51,755 bases of DNA from Liolophura sinensis. Taxonomy: Eukaryota > Mollusca > Polyplacophora > Chitonida > Chitonidae. Shown here piece after piece: positions 40,871 through 49,874 of the stretch. Under the pieces are notes generated by a model. It was not told where the DNA came from. It searched no databases and worked only from the letters and a program-made list of their open reading frames with translations. Positions within the stretch are counted from its first letter, which is position 1, and every line of letters starts with the position of its first letter. Position numbers and translations under genes: made by a program. The DNA lies in NCBI RefSeq assembly GCF_032854445.1, contig NW_027018254.1, positions 1-51,755 of the forward strand, given 5' to 3'.

Positions 40871-42490
40871 GGTATATTGCCGTTAGACCACAGATCACAA
40901 TGTCATTACACTAAAATCTTACGTGATACTACCATTACACCAAAACAATAGGTCGCAATTCCATTACAATAAAACCTTAGGTCATACTTCCATTATACCA
41001 AAACCACAGGTCGCAATTCCATTACAATAAAACCTTAGGTCATACTTCCATTAAAACAAAACCACAGGTCACAATTTTATTACACTAAAACCTCAGAACA
41101 TAGTTCCATTACACCAAACAACTGGTTGCAGTTCCATTACACTAAAACTCTAGGTCATACTTTCATTAGACCAAAACCACAGATCACAATTCCATTACAC
41201 TAAAACCTTAGGTCATACTTTTATTGGATCAAAATCAAAAGTCACAATTCCATTACACTAAAACCTTAGGTTATATTTTCATTAGATCAAAACCACAGAC
41301 CACAATTCCATTACACTAAAATCTTACGTCATATTATTTTAGGCCAAAACCACAGATAACAATTCTATTACACTAAAACCTTAAGTCATGCTTTCATTAG
41401 ACCAAAATCACACATAACAATTCCACTACACTAAAACCTTAATTCATGCTTTCATTAGACCAAAACCAGAGATCACGATTCCACTACACTAAAACCGTAG
41501 GCCATAGTTATATTACACCAAAATCACACATAACAATTCCACTACACTAAAACCTTAGGTCATGCTTTCATTAGACCAAAACCACAGATCACTATTCCAC
41601 TACACTAAAACCTTAAGTCATGCTTTTATTAGACCAAAACCACAGATAACAATGTCATTACACTAAAATCTTACGTGATACTACCATTACACCAAAACAA
41701 CAGGTCGCAATTCCACTACAATAAAACCTTAGGTCATACTTTCATTAGACCAAAACCACAGGTCACAATTCCACTACACTAAAACCTTAAGTCATGCTTT
41801 CATTAGACCAAAACCACAGGCCGCAATTCCATTTCACTAAAACATTGAGTCATAAATCCATTAGACCAAAACCACAGGTGACAATTCCATTACACTAAAA
41901 CTTTAGGTCATACTTTCATTAGACCAAAACCAGAGATCACGATTCCACTACACTAAAACCTTAGGTCATATATATTTCACCAAAATCACACATAACAATT
42001 CCACTACACTAAAACCTTAGGTCATGCTTTCATTAGACCAAAACCAGAGATCACGATTCCACTACACTAAAACCTTAGGTCATACTTTCATTAGACCAAA
42101 ACAACAGACCACAATTCCACTACACTAAAACCGTAGGTCATAGTTATATTACACCAAAATCACACATAACAATTCCACTACACTAAAAGTTTAGGTTATA
42201 CTTTCATTAGACCAAAACCTAAAATAACAATTCCATTACACTAAAACTTTAGGTCATACTTTCATTAGACCAAAACCAAAGATCACAATTCCATTACACT
42301 AAAACTTTAGGTGACACTTCCATTACATCCAAACCACAGGTCACAATTTTATTACACGAAAACCTTAAGTCATACTTTCATTAGACCAAAACCACAGTTA
42401 ACAATTGTATTGTTCTAAAACTCTACGACATACTTCCATGAGGCCAAAACCAGAGATCACGATTCCATTACACTAAAACGCGTAGGTCAG
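40870..42490 (+). repeat. Minisatellite of dimeric ~58-bp units
   Basis: About 27 units. Each unit has two related halves: ACAATTCCATTACACTAAAAC with CTTAGGTCAT, and ACTTTCATTAGACCAAAACC with ACAGATCAC. Both halves share ATTA-AC-C-AAAAC and a GGTCA/ATCA word, so a ~29-base unit doubled and then spread. Units in the middle (about 41500-42200) are the most alike. The array ends at the truncated LTR of retrotransposon copy 2. Confidence 0.9.
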
Positions 42491-42516
42491 TCACCGAAAC
42501 CAGACATATTTCCACC

Positions 42517-43011
42517 AGTTTTCAGTTTTGCAAAGGACGTTCGTTCTGCCACAAGGTGACATTACTCTACGTCTCTGAACGGCTCGTTTGTGAGCTTCTG
42601 CGGGAGCTGTGACTGTTTTAAAGTGGATTATACCTCCATGCCTGTATTTACCCTGTGTTGTGCTCTGCGGGTGTGACGTCATTCAAAGGCTTGACTGTTC
42701 CAGTTCTGTGTAACCTGTGTACTGTGTTCGTGTTCGCTAACCTGGCGAAGTACCTGTCTAGGACATTTTGTGACTTGTGTGAATTGTGTGTTTATCCCAT
42801 GGTCTTTACGTTGGATTTCCTGGAATACATTCCTTGGGATGCAAAGGTGAAATGAAAACTTGTAAAGACCGATAATACTGATGTGTATGTTGTTGTTGTT
42901 GTTGAACTGTCTGTAAAAACTGTACGTCTCATTTTATATATAAAGCATTGTTTACATTGTAATATTGAGTCACTGAGTCTGTTTTCTGTTGCTGCTTTCA
43001 ATACCGTAACA
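42517..43011 (+). repeat. 5' LTR of copy 2, missing its first 521 bases
   Basis: Matches 47690-48184 without a difference that I could see. It lacks the part with the TATA box, so it has no recognisable promoter of its own. It joins the minisatellite at about 42500-42517. Confidence 0.9.
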
Positions 43012-43016
43012 GAAAT

Positions 43017-43033
43017 TGGGGGCTTGTCCGGGA
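43017..43033 (+). other. Primer-binding site of copy 2, tRNA-Pro type
   Basis: TGGGGGCTTGTCCGGGA lies 5 bases after the LTR end. It differs at one base from the proline-tRNA primer site that is well known in some retroviruses. Five intervening bases is slightly more than usual. Confidence 0.7.
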
Positions 43034-43139
43034 ACTGATTGTTTCCCTTTTGTTTTGCACCGGATATCTGAAGTTAAACACATGTGAGAAGCGATTGCTT
43101 AATTTTAACGGTGAATGATTCAGTGGCTAAATATTTACA

Positions 43140-44701
43140 ATGGGAGATTTTGATCCTAAACAGTTTGTTAATGCGCCCGATCAGGATGTTTTTGAGAGTT
43201 TAAAGAAGGAAGACTTGGTTAAGTTAGGGACATTTTTAGGTTTGTCCGTAAAGTCTTCATGGAGGAAAAGAGATATGCAGTATACTTTGTTGAAACATTT
43301 AGTGGAGATAGGGAAGTTTGATAGTTCTGCATTATCTGATTATGAGTTCGAGGGTCAGTCTGATGCCGAGCTTAAGTTTAAGCAGTTTGAGTTAAAGTTG
43401 AGATTGGAGAAAGAGGAAAGAGAGAGAGAGAAAGAGAGGGAACATGAGATAGAGTTAGAAAAGTTGAAAATGCAGAGAGAGAGGAAAGAGAGAGGGAAGT
43501 GCAGAGAGAGGAAAGGGAGAGGGAAGTGCAGAGAGAGGAAAGGGAGAGGGAAGTGCAGAGAGAGGAAAGAGAGAGGGAAGTGCAGAGAGAGGAGAGAGAG
43601 AGGGAAAGAGAATTGGAGTTCCAAATGAAAAAGTTAGAGGTAAAGAGAGATGAGAAACCGGGTCCTTCCGGTAGACAGGGTACAGGATTTGATGTGACCA
43701 AATACATTCGGTTAGTTCCATCCTTTCAGGAAAAAGAGGTGGATAAGTATTTTCTGCATTTTGAGAAAATTGCAAATAGTTTGAAGTGGCCTAAAGAGTT
43801 CTGGACTATGTTATTACAGAGTGTGCTAATTGGAAAGGCCAGGGAAATTTACACTCAGTTAAGTGTAGAGAATGCTTCCAATTATGACTATGTGAAAGAG
43901 GTAATTTTGAAGGGTTATGAATTGGTGCCTGAAGCTTACCGCCAGAAATTTCGTAACTGTGAAAAAGGTAGAGATCAGACATACGTTGAGTTTGGTCGAG
44001 CTAAGGAGCAGTTGTTTGATCGCTGGTGTATAGCCAAGAAAATAGGCAAGGATTTTGAAAGTTTGCGTCAGCTTGTGCTGGTGGAAGATTTCAAGCGTTG
44101 TATTCATAATGATGTAAAGGTGTTCGTTGATGAGCAGAAGGCGAGTACACTTGAAGAGGCAGCCAGTTTAGCTGATGATTATACCTTGACACATAAGGTT
44201 ACATACACGGGTAAGCCATTTAATTCATTTATACGTAGAAATACCCAGTCACATGCAACAGGTAGAGGTAGCTCTACACAGAAGGGTTCTACACCAGGCT
44301 CCAGTGGTTCTACAGCTCATGGTTCACGTAGTTCAGATTGGAATGGTAGTCCTCGAAATAGGGTCACTTGTAATTTTTGCAAGCGGGTAGGTCACGTGAT
44401 GAGTGAATGTTACAAGTTGAAAAGGATACGGGAAGCTCAGAATGAGTCTAAGCCCACAGGTCTTTGTGTTACAATGCACAAAACATTGCCGGAAGTTGCA
44501 TCAGCAGTTAAAAGCAGATCTGAGTTAGCTGATATGGGATTGGATAAGATTCCCAAGTGCTCTATGGATAGCTTCGCTCCGTTTATCAATTCTGGTTCAG
44601 TGTCGCTTAGAAGCGACATGTCTGGTGCTACCCCTATAAAGATATTAAGGGATACTGGGGCATCTCAGTCTCTTGTTGATGAATACTCTGCCCTTTTCTG
44701 A
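43140..44701 (+). pseudogene. gag: gag plus protease start of copy 2, frameshifted
   Basis: From ATG at 43140 (MGDFDPKQFVNAPDQ) the N-terminal part leads into an Arg/Glu-rich coiled stretch made of a 27-base repeat encoding QREEREREV. In that stretch a 2-base (AG) gain near 43473-43480 shifts the frame. The capsid, with a SCAN-like C-terminal half, the CCHC knuckle CNFCKRVGHVMSEC and the protease motif LRDTGASQS are in the second frame, which then stops at 44701. Gag builds the particle and binds RNA. With this shift only a separately initiated or frameshifted capsid could be made. Confidence 0.85.
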
Positions 44702-47054
44702 AGAGTCATACTCTGGGGTTCGTGCCCTTATTAGAGGAGTAGAGTCTAGTGACTTTGTCAGTGTTCCCCTTCATGATATTTATTTGTCATCAGATTTGAT
44801 ATCTGGACCTGTCAGGGTAGGCATTAAGCCTTCATTACCTTTTGAGGGTATTCATTTGTTGTTGGGAAATGACTTGGCACATGATAAAGTTACTGTTGAT
44901 CCCCTAATGGTTGATAAGCCTTCTCTGAATTCAGTCACAGAGCCAGTTGAAAGCGAGATAGCGGGTTTATATCCGTCCTGTGTTGTTAAAAGAGCTATGT
45001 CTAGAAAAGTCAGTACAGACCAGGGTAGTACTGTTGATTTGAGTGAGACTTTTCTCAACAACATGTTGGATGGAGATTCTTCCAAATTAGACAGCCAGCA
45101 GGAAGTAGATACTAATTTTGTTAGTGGTGATCAGCCATTTTGTAGGACTGAGTTGATTGCTGAACAACACAGTGATCCAAGTATTTCTTGCTTGTTTAAT
45201 GATGCAGCTAAAGATGGTGAATCTTTACCTGACCCATGCTGCTACTATGTCAAGTCTGGCATATTGATGCGGCAGTGGAGGCCTCCCGATGTTTCGTTGG
45301 AGGATGAATGGGCAGTTAAGCATCAGGTAGTTGTGCCCAAGTCTTATCGTAAAGACATACTGACTATAGCGCATAAAACGCCGTTAGCGTGTCATTTAGG
45401 TGTTAATAAGACCTATCATAAGATTCTCAGTCATTTTTATTGGTCAGGAATAAGGAAAGATGTTACTGAATTTTGCAGGTCTTGTCATGCATGTCAGTTA
45501 GTGGGGAAACCTAACCAGACAATCCCCAAGGCAGCCTTGAGGCCTATTCCTGCAATTGGCGAGCCATTCAGTAGAATCTTAATAGATTGTGTTGGTCCGC
45601 TACCTAAGACAAAGTCTGGAAATCAGTATATGTTAACCATAATGTGTACTTCAACTCGTTTCCCTGAGCCAATTCCACTAAGGAATATTACTGTCAAGAC
45701 TGTAATTAAGGCTTTAGTTAAGTTCTTCACCATGTTTGGTCTGCCTAAGTCAGTACAGTCAGACCAGCGTTCAAATTTCATGTCTGGTGTGTTCCAACAA
45801 GTTATGCATGAGCTAATTATTAGCCAGTATAAATACTCAGCTTATCACCCACAAAGTCAGGGAGCACTAGAAAGATTCCATCAGACACTGAAAAGTATGA
45901 TAAGAACTTACTGCTTTGAGACAGGGAAAGATTGGGACGAGGGTGTACCTTTGTTAATGTTTGCTGTGAGAGAGTCTGTACAAGAGTCACTTAGATTTAG
46001 TCCATTTGAGCTTGTGTTTGGCCATACTGTGCGTGGTCCACTACAGTTGTTCAAGGAAAAGTTTGTGTCTGGTGATAGTGACAATGTTAACTTATTACAG
46101 TATGTGTCAAGTTTTCGTACTAAGCTCAACAGAGTATGTGAGTTAGCCAGAGAGAATCTTACAGCTTCTCAGAAGAGTATGAAAACTAAGTATGACAAAG
46201 AGACAGTAAGACGCAGATTTGAAGTTGGTCAGAAGGTACTGGCCTTACATCCAGTTAGTGGTAAGCCACTTGAAGCTCGTTATTTTGGACCTTATGTAGT
46301 AGACAAGAGGCTAAGTGATCTTAATTATATTATTTTCACTCCTGATCGGCGCAAATCTAGACAACTTTGTCACATTAACATGTTAAAGCCATATGTAGAC
46401 AGAGATAGCACTGATCTCAATGTTGTACATCCTAGTGGAGTTGCTATCTCTTGTTTTCCAGTGCCAAGTTGTAAGAGAGAATTAAAGCGTTTTTTGGGCA
46501 TGGCAGGTTATTATCGTAAGTTCTGTAGGAACTTTTCATTTGTTAGTGAGCCACTAACTCAGCTGTTAAAGAAAGGTGCTAAATTCTTGTGGTCCATTGA
46601 GTGTCAGAGATCTTTTGATAGATTAAAGGCCATGCTAAGCAGCGGCCCCATACTTGTAGCATCTGATTTTAATTTACCATTTAAGCTAGCTGTTGATGCT
46701 AGTGATATATCTGCTGGGGCAGTTTTGTTACAAGAAAATGAAACAGATCACGTTGATGACCCTGTATGTTGTTTCTCTTGCAAATTTGACAAGTGCCAGA
46801 GAAATTATTCGACAATAGAAAAGGAGTGTCTGTCCTTGATTCTAGCGTTACAGCATTTTGAAGTATATGTGACTTCGTCAAGTTACCCCATTGTTGTGTA
46901 TACAGATCACAATCCCTTGACCTTCTTGCACAAACTAAAAGGTAAAAACCGAAGATTGTTACGGTGGAGTTTGCTTTTGCAAGAATTTAATCTAGAGATT
47001 AGGCACATAAAAGGGAAAGATAATGTGATTGCTGATTGTTTGTCACGTGTCTAG
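44661..47054 (+). CDS. pol: pol of copy 2: protease remainder, integrase, RT thumb remnant, RNase H
   Basis: One open frame of 793 codons from the first Met (44673). Up to about residue 80 is protease remainder. His234, His241, Cys268 and Cys271 form the integrase zinc site. Asp305, Asp364 and Glu400 give the D,D-35-E triad. The GPY module is at 535-543. Residues 600-635 (KRELKRFLGMAGYYRKFC) are the end of RT, and RNase H shows Asp675, Glu716 and Asp745. RT motifs with the YxDD catalytic pair are absent: integrase C-terminus and RT thumb are joined at about residues 575-595 with the frame kept. There is no start codon suited to this frame, so it would depend on a shift from gag-protease, lost by a 2-nt deletion near 44672 compared with copy 1. 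Confidence 0.88.
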   Translation, partial: HLSLLLMNTLPFSEESYSGVRALIRGVESSDFVSVPLHDIYLSSDLISGPVRVGIKPSLPFEGIHLLLGNDLAHDKVTVDPLMVDKPSLNSVTEPVESEIAGLYPSCVVKRAMSRKVSTDQGSTVDLSETFLNNMLDGDSSKLDSQQEVDTNFVSGDQPFCRTELIAEQHSDPSISCLFNDAAKDGESLPDPCCYYVKSGILMRQWRPPDVSLEDEWAVKHQVVVPKSYRKDILTIAHKTPLACHLGVNKTYHKILSHFYWSGIRKDVTEFCRSCHACQLVGKPNQTIPKAALRPIPAIGEPFSRILIDCVGPLPKTKSGNQYMLTIMCTSTRFPEPIPLRNITVKTVIKALVKFFTMFGLPKSVQSDQRSNFMSGVFQQVMHELIISQYKYSAYHPQSQGALERFHQTLKSMIRTYCFETGKDWDEGVPLLMFAVRESVQESLRFSPFELVFGHTVRGPLQLFKEKFVSGDSDNVNLLQYVSSFRTKLNRVCELARENLTASQKSMKTKYDKETVRRRFEVGQKVLALHPVSGKPLEARYFGPYVVDKRLSDLNYIIFTPDRRKSRQLCHINMLKPYVDRDSTDLNVVHPSGVAISCFPVPSCKRELKRFLGMAGYYRKFCRNFSFVSEPLTQLLKKGAKFLWSIECQRSFDRLKAMLSSGPILVASDFNLPFKLAVDASDISAGAVLLQENETDHVDDPVCCFSCKFDKCQRNYSTIEKECLSLILALQHFEVYVTSSSYPIVVYTDHNPLTFLHKLKGKNRRLLRWSLLLQEFNLEIRHIKGKDNVIADCLSRV

Positions 47055-47156
47055 TTGGTTTTCTGCAGCTTTGTTTTTAAAGACTGTGGTAAATGTTATT
47101 ATTATTCATAATTATGAATATGTTAAAGAAAGTTTTATGCAAAACTTTCTTTCCCT

Positions 47157-47168
47157 GAAGGGTAGGGG
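47157..47168 (+). other. Polypurine tract of copy 2
   Basis: GAAGGGTAGGGG directly before the LTR start TGTTATG. It primes plus-strand synthesis in LTR elements. Confidence 0.8.
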
Positions 47169-48184
47169 TGTTATGTATGACTATTTAACGTCTTCAGGTA
47201 CTGTTAGTCTGCGGACCTTTGTGTTATATGTTATAAGCATAACAGGCCCTGTTATATATGTACAGCGCGGACCTGGCCGAAAGCACCTTGTTCAATGCTC
47301 TGTTTATTTAACTGGCTGTTCATTGGCTGTTAATTCTATATCTAAAAATAGTTGAATCCACCTGGAGCGTATATAAGCCGTGTTTTCTGTGCAGAGTGGA
47401 GGTATTTTTGCTGCATCCACTGGGAGCCAGGAGAGTGTGAGACGCTCTCGTATCGAGTCCATTATTTTGATATGAGCTGGTGATGCCAGTTTCATTTGGG
47501 AGGACAGATTTTTATGCCGACACCGTTTGTGTACCACAGTAGTACTGATGTCTGGTTTATGTGAATTTCTGCGGAAGTCACGTTTATTGGTGTTCGGATC
47601 TTTATTATGATTATACAGTGTTGACTGTGTAATTTGTTTAACACGCTGACCTCACCTGACCGACAAGGTCGTCAAGGACTCTAAACTGAAGTTTTCAGTT
47701 TTGCAAAGGACGTTCGTTCTGCCACAAGGTGACATTACTCTACGTCTCTGAACGGCTCGTTTGTGAGCTTCTGCGGGAGCTGTGACTGTTTTAAAGTGGA
47801 TTATACCTCCATGCCTGTATTTACCCTGTGTTGTGCTCTGCGGGTGTGACGTCATTCAAAGGCTTGACTGTTCCAGTTCTGTGTAACCTGTGTACTGTGT
47901 TCGTGTTCGCTAACCTGGCGAAGTACCTGTCTAGGACATTTTGTGACTTGTGTGAATTGTGTGTTTATCCCATGGTCTTTACGTTGGATTTCCTGGAATA
48001 CATTCCTTGGGATGCAAAGGTGAAATGAAAACTTGTAAAGACCGATAATACTGATGTGTATGTTGTTGTTGTTGTTGAACTGTCTGTAAAAACTGTACGT
48101 CTCATTTTATATATAAAGCATTGTTTACATTGTAATATTGAGTCACTGAGTCTGTTTTCTGTTGCTGCTTTCAATACCGTAACA
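47169..48184 (+). repeat. Complete LTR shared by copies 2 and 3
   Basis: 1016 bases, TGTTA...TAACA at the ends. It contains TATATAAG at 47370-47377 and TATAAA at 48112-48117 near the 3' end. One LTR serves as the right end of copy 2 and the left end of copy 3, with no host DNA between. Confidence 0.92.
47370..47377 (+). promoter_or_regulatory. Candidate TATA box in the LTR
   Basis: TATATAAG in GCGTATATAAGCCGTG, also present in the copy 1 LTR (10647-10654). It would drive the transcript of copy 3. Confidence 0.45.
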
Positions 48185-48312
48185 GAAATTGGGGGCTTGT
48201 CCGGGAACTGATTGTTTCCCTTTTGTTTTGCACCGGATATCTGAAGTTAAACACATGTGAGAAGCGATTGCTTAATTTTAACGGTGAATGATTCAGTGGC
48301 TAAATATTTACA

Positions 48313-49874
48313 ATGGGAGATTTTGATCCTAAACAGTTTGTTAATGCGCCCGATCAGGATGTTTTTGAGAGTTTAAAGAAGGAAGACTTGGTTAAGTTAG
48401 GGACATTTTTAGGTTTGTCCGTAAAGTCTTCATGGAGGAAAAGAGATATGCAGTATACTTTGTTGAAACATTTAGTGGAGATAGGGAAGTTTGATAGTTC
48501 TGCATTATCTGATTATGAGTTCGAGGGTCAGTCTGATGCCGAGCTTAAGTTTAAGCAGTTTGAGTTAAAGTTGAGATTGGAGAAAGAGGAAAGAGAGAGA
48601 GAGAAAGAGAGGGAACATGAGATAGAGTTAGAAAAGTTGAAAATGCAGAGAGAGAGGAAAGAGAGAGGGAAGTGCAGAGAGAGGAAAGGGAGAGGGAAGT
48701 GCAGAGAGAGGAAAGGGAGAGGGAAGTGCAGAGAGAGGAAAGAGAGAGGGAAGTGCAGAGAGAGGAGAGAGAGAGGGAAAGAGAATTGGAGTTCCAAATG
48801 AAAAAGTTAGAGGTAAAGAGAGATGAGAAACCGGGTCCTTCCGGTAGACAGGGTACAGGATTTGATGTGACCAAATACATTCGGTTAGTTCCATCCTTTC
48901 AGGAAAAAGAGGTGGATAAGTATTTTCTGCATTTTGAGAAAATTGCAAATAGTTTGAAGTGGCCTAAAGAGTTCTGGACTATGTTATTACAGAGTGTGCT
49001 AATTGGAAAGGCCAGGGAAATTTACACTCAGTTAAGTGTAGAGAATGCTTCCAATTATGACTATGTGAAAGAGGTAATTTTGAAGGGTTATGAATTGGTG
49101 CCTGAAGCTTACCGCCAGAAATTTCGTAACTGTGAAAAAGGTAGAGATCAGACATACGTTGAGTTTGGTCGAGCTAAGGAGCAGTTGTTTGATCGCTGGT
49201 GTATAGCCAAGAAAATAGGCAAGGATTTTGAAAGTTTGCGTCAGCTTGTGCTGGTGGAAGATTTCAAGCGTTGTATTCATAATGATGTAAAGGTGTTCGT
49301 TGATGAGCAGAAGGCGAGTACACTTGAAGAGGCAGCCAGTTTAGCTGATGATTATACCTTGACACATAAGGTTACATACACGGGTAAGCCATTTAATTCA
49401 TTTATACGTAGAAATACCCAGTCACATGCAACAGGTAGAGGTAGCTCTACACAGAAGGGTTCTACACCAGGCTCCAGTGGTTCTACAGCTCATGGTTCAC
49501 GTAGTTCAGATTGGAATGGTAGTCCTCGAAATAGGGTCACTTGTAATTTTTGCAAGCGGGTAGGTCACGTGATGAGTGAATGTTACAAGTTGAAAAGGAT
49601 ACGGGAAGCTCAGAATGAGTCTAAGCCCACAGGTCTTTGTGTTACAATGCACAAAACATTGCCGGAAGTTGCATCAGCAGTTAAAAGCAGATCTGAGTTA
49701 GCTGATATGGGATTGGATAAGATTCCCAAGTGCTCTATGGATAGCTTCGCTCCGTTTATCAATTCTGGTTCAGTGTCGCTTAGAAGCGACATGTCTGGTG
49801 CTACCCCTATAAAGATATTAAGGGATACTGGGGCATCTCAGTCTCTTGTTGATGAATACTCTGCCCTTTTCTGA
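48313..49874 (+). pseudogene. gag: gag plus protease start of copy 3, same frameshift as copy 2
   Basis: Same 27-base repeat encoding QREEREREV, same 2-base gain (near 48646-48653), same capsid, CCHC knuckle and LRDTGASQS, same early stop at 49874. The shared lesions mean the duplication came after them, or that the two copies are one locus assembled twice. Confidence 0.85.

Larger units (their letters stand above)
42517..48184 (+). mobile_element. Gmr1-like Ty3/gypsy retrotransposon copy 2, 5' LTR truncated
   Basis: Order: partial 5' LTR (42517-43011), tRNA-Pro-type primer site, gag, protease, integrase, RT remnant, RNase H, purine tract, complete LTR (47169-48184). That LTR is also the left LTR of copy 3, giving a tandem of period 5173 bp. 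Integrase before RT/RNase H is the pol order known for Gmr1-like elements, as opposed to other Ty3/gypsy elements. No envelope gene is present. The catalytic part of RT is missing. Confidence 0.92.

Noticed and set aside
43355-43775. Ser/Leu-rich minus-strand frames over the gag repeat (and again at 48.5-48.9 kb)
   Set aside because: Antisense of the GA-rich repeat that encodes the Arg/Glu coiled stretch of Gag.
47055-47168. An envelope gene after pol, which would make the element an endogenous retrovirus
   Set aside because: Only about 100 bases separate the pol stop from the LTR, and no room or reading frame exists.
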